A DNA stretch of 64,000 nt, from positions 372,001-436,000 of the forward strand of contig NZ_JAADJU010000003.1 of assembly GCF_012933545.1 (NCBI RefSeq). The letters are read 5' to 3'. This DNA is from Rouxiella aceris. GTDB lineage: Bacteria; Pseudomonadota; Gammaproteobacteria; Enterobacterales; Enterobacteriaceae. The position numbers were made by a program, and so were the translations under genes. Below the pieces are notes generated by a model, which was given only the letters and a program-made list of their open reading frames with translations, was not told where the DNA came from and made no database searches. Positions 19,714-29,318 of this stretch are shown here, one piece after another. Numbering within the stretch: position 1 is the first letter of the stretch; every line of letters starts with the position of its first letter.

Positions 19714-19736
19714 TGGCCCCGTTATACGGGGCCATC
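19714..19736 (-). terminator. Terminator hairpin, proximal copy without U tract
   Basis: Exact direct duplicate of the 23 bases at 19560-19582. It lies 19 bases after the sppA stop, but on the minus strand it is followed by the element end (CAGACTGCTGAC) in place of T residues. It may therefore terminate poorly. Confidence 0.85.
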
Positions 19737-19755
19737 AGGCAGGGTTCAGGCAGCG

Positions 19756-21612
19756 TTATTTGACCTCACCACAGGTCAGACAGATGGCATAACGATTTTG
19801 CGGATCGTTGAGGTTATTGAACAGGTCAGCCTGTGAGCGCAACTTCGAAGCGACATCGGCCACCGGAGCGGGCAGGTAGGCCTGCGCCACTGCCGGTAAC
19901 ATGGCATGGACCGACGCGTTCATCTGCGAGAACAGCATATCGGTCAGGCTCGGCTGATCAACGAACCAGTTTAACTGCCATTTTGGCAGTTTTGCCAGCT
20001 CGGCCGCTTTTTTCACCGCGTCGTCAAAATCGCCCAACTGATCGACCAGACCGTTGTTTTTGGCATCGCTGCCAATCCAGACATGACCCTGCGCAATCTG
20101 GTCAATCTGTTCCGGCGTTTTATTGCGCGATGTTGCTACCAGGCCCAGGAAGGTGCGATAGCCGTTCTCGATATTCATCTGCATCATCTGCGAGAATTCG
20201 GTGGGCAGTGCCTTGGTCACGGCAATATCCGCCAGCGGTGACGTCGCCACCCCGTCGGTATGCACGCCAAATTGCCCCAGCGTATCCTGATAGGTGTTAA
20301 TCACCCCAAAAATGCCAATGGAGCCAGTGAGGGTGCTTGGACTGGCAATAATGTAATTGGCCGGCGTGGAGATCCAGTAGCCGCCAGAAGCGGCCATGCC
20401 GCCCATGGAAACCACGATTGGTTTACCTGCTGCCTTGGTTGCCGCCAGCTCGGCACGGATCACCTCGGAAGCGCTGACGCTGCCCCCCGGACTGTTAACT
20501 CGTAAGACAATGGCTTTGACTTTCGGGTCCAGACGCGCATCGCGGATCTGATCGGCAGCGGTATCGCCACCCACGTCACCCGGTTGTCCTTCGCCGTCGA
20601 CAATGGCACCGTTGGCAAAAATCACCGCGATTTGCGCATCGTTATTATCAGGCTTAGGTTTCGGCGTATAGTCGCCAATGCTGATAGAATTAAAGTCTTT
20701 CTTCTGTTTGTCCCAGCCGAATACTTTCACCATCTCGTCATCGGCGGCGACGCGTGAAGCCAGCACATCCACCAGCTTGTTTTTCAGCGCATATTGCGCG
20801 GTATCGCCACCAGCCTGCTGCAAGCCAGCCAGCATACCTGCGGCTCCCGGGAACAGTTGCTCCGGCGTCAGTTGGCGGTTGGCCGAAACGGTATTGAGAT
20901 AGTTATTCCATAATGCGCCTACCCAACGACTGTCGGCGTCGCGTGCAGCCGGTGACATATCGTCACGGATCATTGGTTCCACCGCCGACTTATAGGTGCC
21001 GACGCGGAAGATATTGGTGGTTACTTTCAGTTTGTCGAGCAGCGACTTGTAGTAAAGGGTATTAGTGGCAAAACCGTGCAGATCCACCGAGCCTTGCGGC
21101 GAGAGGTAAATTTTGTTGGCATAGCTGGCCAGATAATACTGTGGCTGATTGAAACTGTCGCCGATGGCATAAATCGGTTTGCCGGCGTCGCGGAATTCCC
21201 GCAGCGCTTTGCCGATATACTGTAATGATGCCTGATCGGTACCGGTAAAGTCGTTTAATGACAGCACCAGACCGGTGATGTTTTTATCATCTTTGGCAGC
21301 GCGCAGGGTATCGACCAGATCAAACAGCGAGTTCTCCTGCAGGCGATGACTGGAAGAGCCCAACAGCTCGCGTCCCCATTGGCGAACCTTATTGTTCACT
21401 GCCGGTTTATCGACCACGGAACCGCTTAAATCCACCAGCAGCGCACCTTTGGCAGGCGTCTCAACGGGTTTGGATTGCACGGCAAAGTAGATGCCGACAC
21501 CCAGCAAAATAATCAGGATCAGGAACAGGTTAAGAATAAATTCTCTGACAAAATTAAGCAGACGCCAGGTCCACTTAAAAAATCCGGCGATGATTCGCCA
21601 CAATATGCGCAT
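19756..21612 (-). CDS. sppA: Signal peptide peptidase A (protease IV)
   Basis: 618-residue inner-membrane serine protease that degrades cleaved signal peptides. One N-terminal membrane segment (about residues 25-45, [19 protein letters not shown]) anchors the enzyme facing the periplasm. The Ser/Lys dyad is K208 ([10 protein letters not shown]) and S409 ([10 protein letters not shown]), in line with E. coli SppA. Two tandem S49 domains are present. The ATG at 21612 has GGAGAG 5 bases before it. It is divergent from ydjA, and its terminator has been duplicated by element copy A. Confidence 0.97.
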   Translation of the reverse strand: MRILWRIIAGFFKWTWRLLNFVREFILNLFLILIILLGVGIYFAVQSKPVETPAKGALLVDLSGSVVDKPAVNNKVRQWGRELLGSSSHRLQENSLFDLVDTLRAAKDDKNITGLVLSLNDFTGTDQASLQYIGKALREFRDAGKPIYAIGDSFNQPQYYLASYANKIYLSPQGSVDLHGFATNTLYYKSLLDKLKVTTNIFRVGTYKSAVEPMIRDDMSPAARDADSRWVGALWNNYLNTVSANRQLTPEQLFPGAAGMLAGLQQAGGDTAQYALKNKLVDVLASRVAADDEMVKVFGWDKQKKDFNSISIGDYTPKPKPDNNDAQIAVIFANGAIVDGEGQPGDVGGDTAADQIRDARLDPKVKAIVLRVNSPGGSVSASEVIRAELAATKAAGKPIVVSMGGMAASGGYWISTPANYIIASPSTLTGSIGIFGVINTYQDTLGQFGVHTDGVATSPLADIAVTKALPTEFSQMMQMNIENGYRTFLGLVATSRNKTPEQIDQIAQGHVWIGSDAKNNGLVDQLGDFDDAVKKAAELAKLPKWQLNWFVDQPSLTDMLFSQMNASVHAMLPAVAQAYLPAPVADVASKLRSQADLFNNLNDPQNRYAICLTCGEVK

Positions 21613-21778
21613 GTTCTCTCCATTAAGAGCGACTAGTGTTGCTATCCTAATGACCTGTCGGGGAAATGTCAGCTTTAAATCATGTCAGAATTTGGCAGAC
21701 TTCACCGCGGTCGGATAGCCACAGTATAATAGGGTATGTTAACGTAAAGTGAATACAACGCATTTTCAGGAGAGACTC

Positions 21779-22330
21779 ATGGATGCTCTGGACCTACTTT
21801 TAAATCGCCGTTCCGCTTCACGCCTTGCCGCCCCGGCCCCATCCGGGGAGAGCCTGCAAAATATCATTCGCGCCGGTATGCGCGCCCCGGACCACGGCGC
21901 CTTGCAACCCTGGCGTTTTGTTATCGTTGAAAACGACGGCCTGATTCGCTTTAGTCATCTGCTAAAGTCAGCGGCAGAACATGATGGCATGGATGAAAAA
22001 GCCATTGAGAAGGCCACTCAAGCCCCGCTGCGCGCGCCGCAGATCATCACCATTATTGCCCACTGCAAAGAGAGTGCAAAAGTGCCGCAGTGGGAGCAGG
22101 TGGTTTCCGCAGGTTGTGCCGTGCAGGCCATGCAGATGGCGGCTCTGGCGCAGGGATTTAACGGCATCTGGCGCACCGGCGCCTGGACCGATCATCCGGC
22201 CGTGCGTCAGGCGTTTGCCTGTGCAGAAACCGACAAAATCGTTGGTTTCCTCTATCTCGGCACACCGCAGCTAAAAGCCAGCACCCAGGTGATCCCGGTC
22301 GACAGTGCGGCATTTGTCAGTTATTTCTGA
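21779..22330 (+). CDS. ydjA: Nitroreductase-family flavoprotein YdjA
   Basis: 183-residue FMN-dependent oxidoreductase, equal in length to E. coli YdjA, a minimal nitroreductase homodimer. FMN-contact motifs are [25 protein letters not shown] and GFLYLGTPQ. The ATG at 21779 is chosen because AGGAGAGACTC directly precedes it; an upstream in-frame ATG at 21749 has none. It is divergent from sppA and followed by a strong terminator; selD, which follows in E. coli, is absent here. Confidence 0.94.
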   Translation: MDALDLLLNRRSASRLAAPAPSGESLQNIIRAGMRAPDHGALQPWRFVIVENDGLIRFSHLLKSAAEHDGMDEKAIEKATQAPLRAPQIITIIAHCKESAKVPQWEQVVSAGCAVQAMQMAALAQGFNGIWRTGAWTDHPAVRQAFACAETDKIVGFLYLGTPQLKASTQVIPVDSAAFVSYF

Positions 22331-22380
22331 AGGTGATCCCCCCTGCACGCCGTATAAAAAATTAACGTTGTCACTATTCC

Positions 22381-22405
22381 AAGGCAGCAATCATGCTGCC
22401 TTTTT
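22381..22405 (+). terminator. Rho-independent terminator of ydjA
   Basis: Stem AAGGCAGCA / TGCTGCCTT with a 4-nt loop and five T residues; 50 bases after the ydjA stop. Confidence 0.92.
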
Positions 22406-22570
22406 CATCGTTATTTAACTGATTTATCCGATAAATGCGTTTTTCGTCGTTTTTATAAGCGAACATCTCGCAACAACGACAATCCCGACTTATCAATTAT
22501 GCCTTCAGCGGCTAACATAGTGCTGATAAAGGAGCGATTGGTCGCCCTCCCTGTTTATGAGCCTTGCCTG

Positions 22571-24505
22571 ATGCGATTGTTTATTGCCGAAAAACCCAGC
22601 CTTGCCCGAGCTATTGCTGATGTGTTGCCCAAGCCGCATCGGCGTGGCGACGGCTATATTGCCTGTGGAAATCAGGACGTCGTGACCTGGTGTGTCGGCC
22701 ACCTGCTCGAGCAGGCGCAGCCCGATGCCTATAACAGTCGCTTTGCCCGCTGGGCGCTGGAAGACCTGCCAATTATCCCCGAAAAATGGCAGTTGCAACC
22801 GCGACCTTCGGTGGCAAAACAGCTTAAGGTGATCCAAAAACTGCTGCTGGAAGCCAGTGAAGTGGTACACGCCGGTGACCCGGATCGCGAGGGGCAGTTA
22901 TTGGTAGATGAAGTGCTGGATTATCTTGAGCTGAATGCCGAGAAACGACAGCAAGTGCAACGTTGTCTGGTCAATGACCTTAATCCGCAGGCGGTGGAGC
23001 GCGCGGTTACACGCATGCGTGCCAATCGCGATTTTATTCCGCTGTGTGTCTCGGCGCTGGCCCGGGCTCGCGCCGACTGGCTGTACGGTATCAATATGAC
23101 GCGCGCCTACACGCTGCTGGGGCGCAACGCTGGTTACAATGGCGTGCTGTCGGTGGGACGGGTGCAGACGCCGGTATTGGGTCTGGTGGTGCGCCGCGAT
23201 GAAGAAATAGAAAACTTTGTGCCGAAAGACTTTTTTGAAGTGAAGGCGCATATTGTTACCCCGGCGGATGAGCGTTTTGTCGCTATCTGGCAACCCAGTG
23301 AATCCTGTGAACCCTACCAGGATGAAGAAGGGCGACTGCTGCATCGTCCGCTGGCCGATCATGTGGTGGCACGCATTGGCGGTCAACCGGCGGTGGTCAC
23401 CGGCTATAACGATAAACGGGAATCAGAAACTCCACCGCTGCCATTTTCGCTGTCGACGCTGCAAATTGAAGGCTCAAAAGCCTTTGGCCTAAGTGCGCAG
23501 AAAATTCTCGATATTTGCCAGCGTCTCTATGAAACCCATAAATTGATCACCTATCCGCGCTCCGACAGCCGCTATCTGCCAGAAGAGCATTTTGCCGGTC
23601 GTCATTCGGTGCTCAATGCCATTGCTGTGCATCAGCCGACACTGCTGCCGCAGCCAGCGCTGGATACTGATAAACGTAACCGCTGCTGGGATGATAAAAA
23701 AGTCGATGCTCACCATGCCATTATCCCCACCGCGCGCAGCAGCAAGGTTAATCTTACCGAAGATGAAAGCCGTATTTATGCCCTGATTGCTCGCCAGTAC
23801 CTGATGCAGTTTTGCCCGGATGCGGTGTTTCGCAAATGTGTTATCGATCTGGATATTGCCGGGGGCAAGTTTGTGGCCAAGGCGCGTTTTCTGGCCGATG
23901 CCGGTTGGCGTACGTTGCTGGGCAGCAAAGAGCGTGACGAAGAGAATGAAGGTACGCCGTTACCGGTGGTGGCCAAAGGCGACGTGCTTCTCTGTGAACG
24001 CGGGGAGGTGGTCGAGCGTCAAACCCAGCCGCCGCGGCCCTTTACCGATGCGACGCTGCTGTCGGCGATGACCGGTATCGCCCGTTTTGTGCAGGATAAA
24101 GCGCTAAAGAAAATCCTACGCGCCACCGACGGCCTGGGAACCGAAGCGACTCGCGCCGGTATTATCGAATTATTGTTCCGACGTGAGTTTTTATTTAAAA
24201 AAGGGCGCTATATTCATTCCAGTGATACCGGCAGAGCCTTAATTCACTCGCTGCCGGATATTGCTGCCCGGCCTGATATGACGGCAGACTGGGAGTCCAC
24301 GCTGACGCGGATCAGTGAGAAAAACTGCCGCTATCAGGATTTTATGCAGCCGCTGGTCAGCACCTTGCAGGATCTGATTATGCAGGCCAAACAGAACCGT
24401 GTTTCTCCGGCATTTCGCAGTTTGCCGTCGAAACCTAAAACCGCCTCGGCGCCTAAACGCCGTCGAGCCCCAGCCAAAACCAGGGAAAGCAAAAGCGATG
24501 AATAA
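22571..24505 (+). CDS. topB: DNA topoisomerase III
   Basis: 644-residue type IA topoisomerase that decatenates DNA with RecQ. The Toprim domain opens with E7 ([14 protein letters not shown]) and carries DPDREG with acidic D103/D105-type residues. The active-site tyrosine lies in [16 protein letters not shown]. Further family blocks are [19 protein letters not shown] and [18 protein letters not shown]. The C-terminus ends in a short basic tail ([13 protein letters not shown]), slightly shorter than E. coli TopB. ATG at 22571 begins the conserved sequence; it lacks a clear Shine-Dalgarno box. The stop overlaps the start of ynjH by 8 bases. Confidence 0.96.
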   Translation: MRLFIAEKPSLARAIADVLPKPHRRGDGYIACGNQDVVTWCVGHLLEQAQPDAYNSRFARWALEDLPIIPEKWQLQPRPSVAKQLKVIQKLLLEASEVVHAGDPDREGQLLVDEVLDYLELNAEKRQQVQRCLVNDLNPQAVERAVTRMRANRDFIPLCVSALARARADWLYGINMTRAYTLLGRNAGYNGVLSVGRVQTPVLGLVVRRDEEIENFVPKDFFEVKAHIVTPADERFVAIWQPSESCEPYQDEEGRLLHRPLADHVVARIGGQPAVVTGYNDKRESETPPLPFSLSTLQIEGSKAFGLSAQKILDICQRLYETHKLITYPRSDSRYLPEEHFAGRHSVLNAIAVHQPTLLPQPALDTDKRNRCWDDKKVDAHHAIIPTARSSKVNLTEDESRIYALIARQYLMQFCPDAVFRKCVIDLDIAGGKFVAKARFLADAGWRTLLGSKERDEENEGTPLPVVAKGDVLLCERGEVVERQTQPPRPFTDATLLSAMTGIARFVQDKALKKILRATDGLGTEATRAGIIELLFRREFLFKKGRYIHSSDTGRALIHSLPDIAARPDMTADWESTLTRISEKNCRYQDFMQPLVSTLQDLIMQAKQNRVSPAFRSLPSKPKTASAPKRRRAPAKTRESKSDE

Positions 24506-24791
24506 ATATCTTTCAGGTCTGTTACTGGGGTTGTGCTGCCTGTCTGCCAACGTATTGGCTGAACACAGTGGCAGCAATGTTGATGTGGTGGTGCCATTGC
24601 CGCCGCAGGCGTGGGGAGCCGGTACCGGGGATAACAGCAGTGCGCCGCCATGCCATCGCTGCTGTATCTACAATAATAAAAGTTACTCCGAAGGGTCGGT
24701 AGTCACGGCGCAGGATATCGTTTTGCAATGCGTGAGGGATAAACAGGTCGTTGGTACCAACGACCTGATCTGGCAGCGGCTGGAAAAATAA
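24498..24791 (+). CDS. ynjH: Exported DUF1496 protein YnjH
   Basis: 97-residue small secreted protein. The signal peptide [21 protein letters not shown] is followed by a mature part with cysteines ([18 protein letters not shown]) and the family ending [21 protein letters not shown]. The function of DUF1496 proteins is unknown. The start overlaps topB by 8 bases, so translation may be coupled. It is convergent with nudG with a 19-base gap. The neighbourhood of topB, nudG and xthA matches the E. coli region where ynjH lies. Confidence 0.88.
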   Translation: MNKYLSGLLLGLCCLSANVLAEHSGSNVDVVVPLPPQAWGAGTGDNSSAPPCHRCCIYNNKSYSEGSVVTAQDIVLQCVRDKQVVGTNDLIWQRLEK

Positions 24792-24810
24792 GCAGTAATA
24801 AGTGACGTTG

Positions 24811-25227
24811 TCACTGTGTGGCGGCTGCATCACGTTGCGTGATATAAGCCGCCAGCAATGGAATATCTGCCGGTGCCAGCGCAAACTGTAGCGCCTGCTC
24901 CGGTGTCACCCAGCGCACCTCACTATGACAATGCAAACGCAGTTCACCGCGAAAGGGGCTAACCCGCCAGGCGTGCAGCACAATCAGCCGATCGCGCTGC
25001 TGCCAGCGGTGACTGGCAACCCATTGCTGTACATCGGCGTCGATAGCCAACTCTTCCTGTAATTCTCTCGCCAGCGCCTGCGGCTGGGTTTCACCCGGCT
25101 CGACTTTGCCGCCGGGAAACTCCCACAGCCCAGCCTGGTCGCTGTGGCTATCCCGGCGGGCAAGCAGAATATGGTCGCCGCGTTCAATAATGGCGGCCAC
25201 CACTTCAATCTGCTTTAGCGCGCTCAC
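24811..25227 (-). CDS. nudG: Nudix hydrolase NudG (CTP pyrophosphohydrolase)
   Basis: 138-residue Nudix enzyme that hydrolyses CTP, dCTP and oxidised pyrimidine nucleotides such as 5-hydroxy-CTP. The Nudix box is intact from G40 ([10 protein letters not shown]...[10 protein letters not shown]) except that its last Gly is Ala. The block [16 protein letters not shown] and ending [12 protein letters not shown] match E. coli NudG. The likely start is GTG at 25227, whose GTGA overlaps the xthA stop by 4 bases, giving coupled translation of two DNA-damage or nucleotide-sanitising genes. A start further upstream would extend into xthA. Confidence 0.92.
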   Translation of the reverse strand: MSALKQIEVVAAIIERGDHILLARRDSHSDQAGLWEFPGGKVEPGETQPQALARELQEELAIDADVQQWVASHRWQQRDRLIVLHAWRVSPFRGELRLHCHSEVRWVTPEQALQFALAPADIPLLAAYITQRDAAATQ

Positions 25228-26033
25228 TGCAAGTCGAACTCGGCCCACACCGGCGCGTGGTCGGAAGGTTTTTCCATCCCGCGAATGGTGTAATCAATAC
25301 CGGTAGCCTTGCAGCGCGCCGCCAGTGGCGTACTGGCCAGCAGCAGGTCAATACGCAGCCCACGATTTTCATCAAAACCACGTGAGCGATAGTCAAACCA
25401 GGAGAACTGATCATTAACCTCCGGGTGGGCAGCGCGGAAGGTATCGACCAGTCCCCAGCTTTGCAAACGGTCCATCCATTCGCGCTCTTCCGGCAAAAAT
25501 GAACACTTGCCGGTGCGCAGCCAGCGTTTACGGTTCTCTTCACCAATGCCGATATCAAGATCCGTCGGGCTGATATTGACGTCTCCCATCACCAGCACCG
25601 GATTTTCTACCGATAACTGTTGTTGCAGGTAGTTCTGCAAGTCCTGATAAAAACGCTGTTTGGCGGGGAATTTGGTCTCATGATCGCGACTTTCACCCTG
25701 CGGGAAATAGCCGTTAATCACCGTCAGCACACCCTGTGGAGTGGCGATATCAGCCATGATAATACGTCGCTGGGCATCTTCTTCATCCGTAGGAAAACCG
25801 CGACGCACCGCCAGCGGTTGCTCTTTGGTCAGCATGGCCACGCCATAGTGACCTTTTTGCCCATGATAAAAAACATGATAGCCGTACTGGCTGACATCCT
25901 CGAGCGGGAACATATCGTCGTGGACTTTTGTTTCCTGCAGGCCAATAACGTCTGGCTGGTGCTGTTCGATAATGGCGGCAAGCTGATGAGGGCGAGCACG
26001 CAATCCATTGATATTAAAAGAGACGAACTTCAT
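25224..26033 (-). CDS. xthA: Exodeoxyribonuclease III
   Basis: 269-residue AP endonuclease and 3'-exonuclease of base-excision repair. It starts directly with the catalytic fold ([18 protein letters not shown]). Active-site residues include E34 (GLQETKV), the DVNIS pair near 150 and H in [11 protein letters not shown] near the end. One residue longer than E. coli XthA. ATG at 26033 is the only credible start. Its stop overlaps nudG; divergent from tyrR. Confidence 0.97.
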   Translation of the reverse strand: MKFVSFNINGLRARPHQLAAIIEQHQPDVIGLQETKVHDDMFPLEDVSQYGYHVFYHGQKGHYGVAMLTKEQPLAVRRGFPTDEEDAQRRIIMADIATPQGVLTVINGYFPQGESRDHETKFPAKQRFYQDLQNYLQQQLSVENPVLVMGDVNISPTDLDIGIGEENRKRWLRTGKCSFLPEEREWMDRLQSWGLVDTFRAAHPEVNDQFSWFDYRSRGFDENRGLRIDLLLASTPLAARCKATGIDYTIRGMEKPSDHAPVWAEFDLQ

Positions 26034-26273
26034 AGTCGGGAACCATTTGGCGATGAAATCAGAGGCTGATGGTAACAGAGTTTTTTCTGCAATGTCACGC
26101 GCAGCGGTGCGACCGGCAAGTGTGGGCGGCGGCCTTCTCGGCGCATGCTGGCGAGGAATGCAGCGGCTGGCTGTTTTTCTGTCAACATTTTGTGACAGTC
26201 TCTTTTTACACTGGGCGTGACAGGGTATTATAGGAGTAAGAATTTATGCAGTCTCTGAAAAAGGTCGAAACTG

Positions 26274-27848
26274 ATGCGCCTGGAAGTTTTTTGCGAAGAC
26301 CGCCTGGGTCTTGCCCGAGAGTTACTCGATTTATTAGTGCTGCGCAGTATTGATTTACATGGGATAGAAATTGCTGCCATTGGGCGCATCTACCTGAATT
26401 TCTCTGAGCTGGACTTTGATACCTTTAGCGCGTTAATGGCCGAAATTCGCCGTACTGAGGGCGTGACCGATGTGCGCACCGTACCCTTTATGCCGTCAGA
26501 ACGTGAGCATCGTGCGCTGCGGGCGTTGCTGGTTTCCATGCCTGAGCCGGTTTTCTCCATTGATATGAAAGGCAAGGTAGAACAGGCCAACCCGGCGGCG
26601 CTAACGCTGTTTGAACTGAGCGAGAGTAAAATCCGCCACGCCACCGCCGCCGGTCTGATTAGTGGCTACAACTTTACCCGCTGGCTGGAACAAGAGAGCG
26701 ACAAGCCCCATACCGAACGGGTGGTGATCCACGGCCAGGATTTCCTGATGGATCTGACCCCCATCCAGCTGGATGACGAAAATCAGGGCAGTGAGGTCGT
26801 GGGTGTCGTGGTGATGCTGAAATCGGCCGCCAGAATGGGCCGCCAGTTGCAGGATCTGACCATTAATGACGAGCGTGAGTTTGATCATATTATTGCCGCC
26901 AGTGCCAAAATGCGTCAGGTACTGGATCAGGCAAGAAAACTGGCCATGCTCGATGCGCCGCTGCTGATTATCGGTGATACCGGCACCGGCAAAGATCTGC
27001 TGGCCCGCGCCTGCCATATGCGCAGCGCTCGTGGCAAAAATCCGTTCCTCGGCCTTAATTGCGCTTCTTTGCCGGATGATGTGGTGGAAAGTGAGCTGTT
27101 TGGCTATGCGCCTGGAGCCTATCCCAATGCCACCGAGGGCAAAAAGGGTTTCTTTGAGCAGGCTAACGGCGGTTCAGTGTTGCTCGATGAAATTGGCGAA
27201 ATGTCACCGAGGATGCAGATCAAGCTGCTGCGCTTCCTTAACGACGGTACCTTCCGTCGCGTTGGTGAAGAGCATGAGGTCCGAGTCGATGTGCGTGTAA
27301 TTTGCGCCACGCAAAAGAATCTGGTGGAACTGGTCCAGCGCGGCGAGTTCCGGGAAGATCTCTATTATCGCTTAAACGTGCTTACCGTCACGCTGCCACC
27401 GCTGCGTGAGCGTAGCGGCGATATTATGCCGCTGACCGAGCTGTTTGTGGCCCGTTTTGCCGACGAACAGGGGATGCCGCGTCCAAAATTGAGTCCTCAG
27501 CTCAGCAGTTATCTGACCCATTACGGTTGGCCTGGCAATGTGCGTCAGCTGAAAAATGCCATTTATCGTGCCTTAACCCAGCTGGAAGGCAATGAGTTGC
27601 GGCCACAGGATATTGCCTTGCCTGACTTTGATGTTGAGGTGACGCTGGGTGAAGAAGCGCTTAACGGTTCCCTTGATGATATCAGCAAGCGCTTTGAACG
27701 CTCGGTATTAACCCGCCTTTACCGTACTTATCCCAGCACCCGCAAACTGGCCAAACGCCTTGGCGTCTCCCATACCGCCATTGCCAATAAGCTACGTGAG
27801 TATGGGCTAAGCAGCCGCAAAGCGGAGAGCGGTGACAGCGAGGAGTAA
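26274..27848 (+). CDS. tyrR: Transcriptional regulator TyrR
   Basis: 524-residue regulator of aromatic amino-acid synthesis and transport. In order: an ACT domain (residues 1-70), a PAS-like domain (about 80-190), an AAA+ core with Walker A GDTGTGKD and Walker B-like GGSVLLDEIGE, and a C-terminal HTH (PSTRKLAKRLGVSHTAIANKLREYGL). The AAA+ loop that is GAFTGA in sigma-54 activators reads GAYPNA here, inside a segment about 8 residues longer than in E. coli TyrR as I recall it. Start ATG at 26274 gives MRLEVFCED; the nearest box is AAAAAGG 11 bases upstream. A small overlapping frame begins at 26246 with a better box. Confidence 0.97.
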   Translation: MRLEVFCEDRLGLARELLDLLVLRSIDLHGIEIAAIGRIYLNFSELDFDTFSALMAEIRRTEGVTDVRTVPFMPSEREHRALRALLVSMPEPVFSIDMKGKVEQANPAALTLFELSESKIRHATAAGLISGYNFTRWLEQESDKPHTERVVIHGQDFLMDLTPIQLDDENQGSEVVGVVVMLKSAARMGRQLQDLTINDEREFDHIIAASAKMRQVLDQARKLAMLDAPLLIIGDTGTGKDLLARACHMRSARGKNPFLGLNCASLPDDVVESELFGYAPGAYPNATEGKKGFFEQANGGSVLLDEIGEMSPRMQIKLLRFLNDGTFRRVGEEHEVRVDVRVICATQKNLVELVQRGEFREDLYYRLNVLTVTLPPLRERSGDIMPLTELFVARFADEQGMPRPKLSPQLSSYLTHYGWPGNVRQLKNAIYRALTQLEGNELRPQDIALPDFDVEVTLGEEALNGSLDDISKRFERSVLTRLYRTYPSTRKLAKRLGVSHTAIANKLREYGLSSRKAESGDSEE

Positions 27849-27868
27849 TGCTGACACTAGCAGTCTGA

Positions 27869-27897
27869 GCCTCAGCGGTGAACTGAGGCTTTTTTTT
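27869..27897 (+). terminator. Rho-independent terminator of tyrR
   Basis: Stem GCCTCAG / CTGAGGC with a 7-nt loop followed by eight T residues; 20 bases after the tyrR stop. Confidence 0.95.
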
Positions 27898-28016
27898 GGG
27901 GATTTTTCTGCGACGAAAGCAGACTTCTCTCCAGCCGTGCTTTTCAGGATCCAGGTCAAAGCGACCAGTAATTGGCACTGATTACACTAGCGATAACGGG
28001 TGATCAGGGAGATTTG

Positions 28017-28403
28017 ATGATAATCAATAGTAAAGGGGCGCAGCGAGTGGGCACGGCAGGCAGTGCAGAGAAAAGACAACTGGGATTACGGCGTAAAAAA
28101 GAGCGGGCAACGTTGGCGAAAATGTTTCTCCTATATCGGCAACGGCATCCTGATGCCGCCGATCTTGAGCTGGATGCCTTGCTGCTTTATGCCGAAAATC
28201 GCCTGGCGCGCTGCTATTTTCAGGAACAGAAACCCGCCTGTCAGAAATGCCCGGTTCACTGTTATCAGCCGCAAAAACGACAACAGATCAAACAGGTAAT
28301 GAGATGGGCCGGGCCGCGTATGTTTTGGCGTCATCCGCTGGTTGCCATGGCGCATCTTTTGGCTACGCTGCGACCGGTGCCGCCTTATCCCCGACGTAAA
28401 TAA
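28017..28403 (+). CDS. YgbA-like nitrous-oxide-stimulated-promoter family protein
   Basis: 128-residue basic cytoplasmic protein of the YgbA_NO family (PF11756). The diagnostic cysteine/histidine cluster is C66, C75, C78, H81 and C82 (CYFQEQKPACQKCPVHCY), followed by VMRWAGPRMFWRHPLVA. The cluster looks like a metal or redox site. E. coli ygbA is in the NsrR nitric-oxide regulon; whether this gene is was not established. ATG at 28017 is chosen because AGGGAG lies 5 bases upstream. The stop codon is immediately followed by the first of two terminator-hairpin copies flanking element B. Confidence 0.85.
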   Translation: MIINSKGAQRVGTAGSAEKRQLGLRRKKERATLAKMFLLYRQRHPDAADLELDALLLYAENRLARCYFQEQKPACQKCPVHCYQPQKRQQIKQVMRWAGPRMFWRHPLVAMAHLLATLRPVPPYPRRK

Positions 28404-28422
28404 GCCACGCATAGCGTGGCTT
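28403..28422. terminator. Terminator hairpin, left copy at element B
   Basis: 20 bases with stem AGCCACGC / GCGTGGCT; its first base is the last base of the ygbA-like stop codon. Identical to 28554-28573, on the other side of element B. Serves as bidirectional terminator between convergent genes. Confidence 0.8.
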
Positions 28423-28553
28423 GAGTTTGATGACAAAGTCGTCTTGATGATCGAGATACCTGGGCATAGCACACCTAGGGGCGCTCCGGCGGGCAAGCCC
28501 GCTACGACCCCAACGGTGCACTCTCCCTAATAACGGACTTTGTCAGCAGTCTG
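28423..28553 (+). repeat. Terminator-associated element, copy B
   Basis: 131-bp element nearly identical to copy A (19583-19713), with the ends GAGTTTGATGACAAAGTC and GACTTTGTCAGCAGTCTG. TGACAAAGTC and GACTTTGTCA form a perfect 10-bp inverted repeat near its ends. Flanked by direct 20-base copies of the local terminator hairpin. Confidence 0.93.
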
Positions 28554-28573
28554 AGCCACGCATAGCGTGGCTT
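28554..28573. terminator. Terminator hairpin, right copy at element B
   Basis: Exact direct repeat of 28403-28422. It lies 24 bases from the tpx stop codon and would be the first hairpin met by tpx transcripts. Confidence 0.8.
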
Positions 28574-28597
28574 ATCTGGTTAACAGGCTGTGGACTA

Positions 28598-29101
28598 TTA
28601 TTTCAGCGCTGCCAGTGCCGCATCGTAGTTTGGCTCATCGGTAATTTCGTTGACCAGCTCGCTGTAGAGCACTTTGTCATTGCCATCCAGCACTACCACG
28701 GCACGCGTTGTCAGGCCAGATAATGGCCCTTCACTGATCGCGACACCATAGGCCGCTTTAAACTCGTCACCGCGCAGCGTTGACAGGGTGACCACATTCG
28801 ACAAACCCTCGGCACCACAAAAACGCGATTGGGCAAAAGGCAGATCTGCGGAAATACACAACACCACGGTATTGTCGATCTCCCCCGCCAACTGATTAAA
28901 TTTGCGTACCGACGCGGCACAGACACCGGTATCAATGCTTGGGAAAATATTCAACACTTTGCGTTTACCGGCAAAGCTGCTGAGGGCAACGTCAGAAAGA
29001 TCTTTGGCAACCAGAGTAAAAGGTTTGGCAAGATCGCCTTGCTGTGGCAACTGACCAGCGATGCTGACGGGATTACCTTGAAAATGTACGGTCTGAGTCA
29101 T
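28598..29101 (-). CDS. tpx: Thiol peroxidase Tpx
   Basis: 167-residue atypical 2-Cys peroxiredoxin reducing lipid and alkyl hydroperoxides with thioredoxin. The peroxidatic C61 ([17 protein letters not shown]) and resolving C95 ([10 protein letters not shown]) are present, and C82 is conserved. Length is nearly that of E. coli Tpx. The ATG at 29101 follows AAGGATAA. It is convergent with the ygbA-like gene and divergent from ycjG, keeping the E. coli tpx-ycjG association. Confidence 0.97.
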   Translation of the reverse strand: MTQTVHFQGNPVSIAGQLPQQGDLAKPFTLVAKDLSDVALSSFAGKRKVLNIFPSIDTGVCAASVRKFNQLAGEIDNTVVLCISADLPFAQSRFCGAEGLSNVVTLSTLRGDEFKAAYGVAISEGPLSGLTTRAVVVLDGNDKVLYSELVNEITDEPNYDAALAALK

Positions 29102-29318
29102 GATTTATCCTTAAATGCAATGTTGCAAATGTTACCAACTGATTAATTGGTCTATTGCAAAAGTAGCGTTTTACAAGCAGTTATCAGTGTAGGTTAACAA
29201 GCCGGGCTTGAATAGCCAAAGTTTGCTAACCCTCAGTGATCCTTCGTAATAACCGCTTTGCGTATATAGTAAAAGGGCAGCTGCCTGCATTTTGCCGGAG
29301 GCGTTTTCAGGAGAAGTT

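Noticed and set aside
26190..26231. TyrR box and promoter upstream of tyrR (TGTGAC...TTTACA, TATTAT)
   Set aside because: The half-sites are 8 bases apart where the consensus needs 6, and the -35/-10 spacing is only 15.
28131..28496. Minus-strand frame sharing GISIIKTT with the one at 33520-33882
   Set aside because: Both are reverse translations of the terminator-associated element, the first also antisense to the ygbA-like gene.
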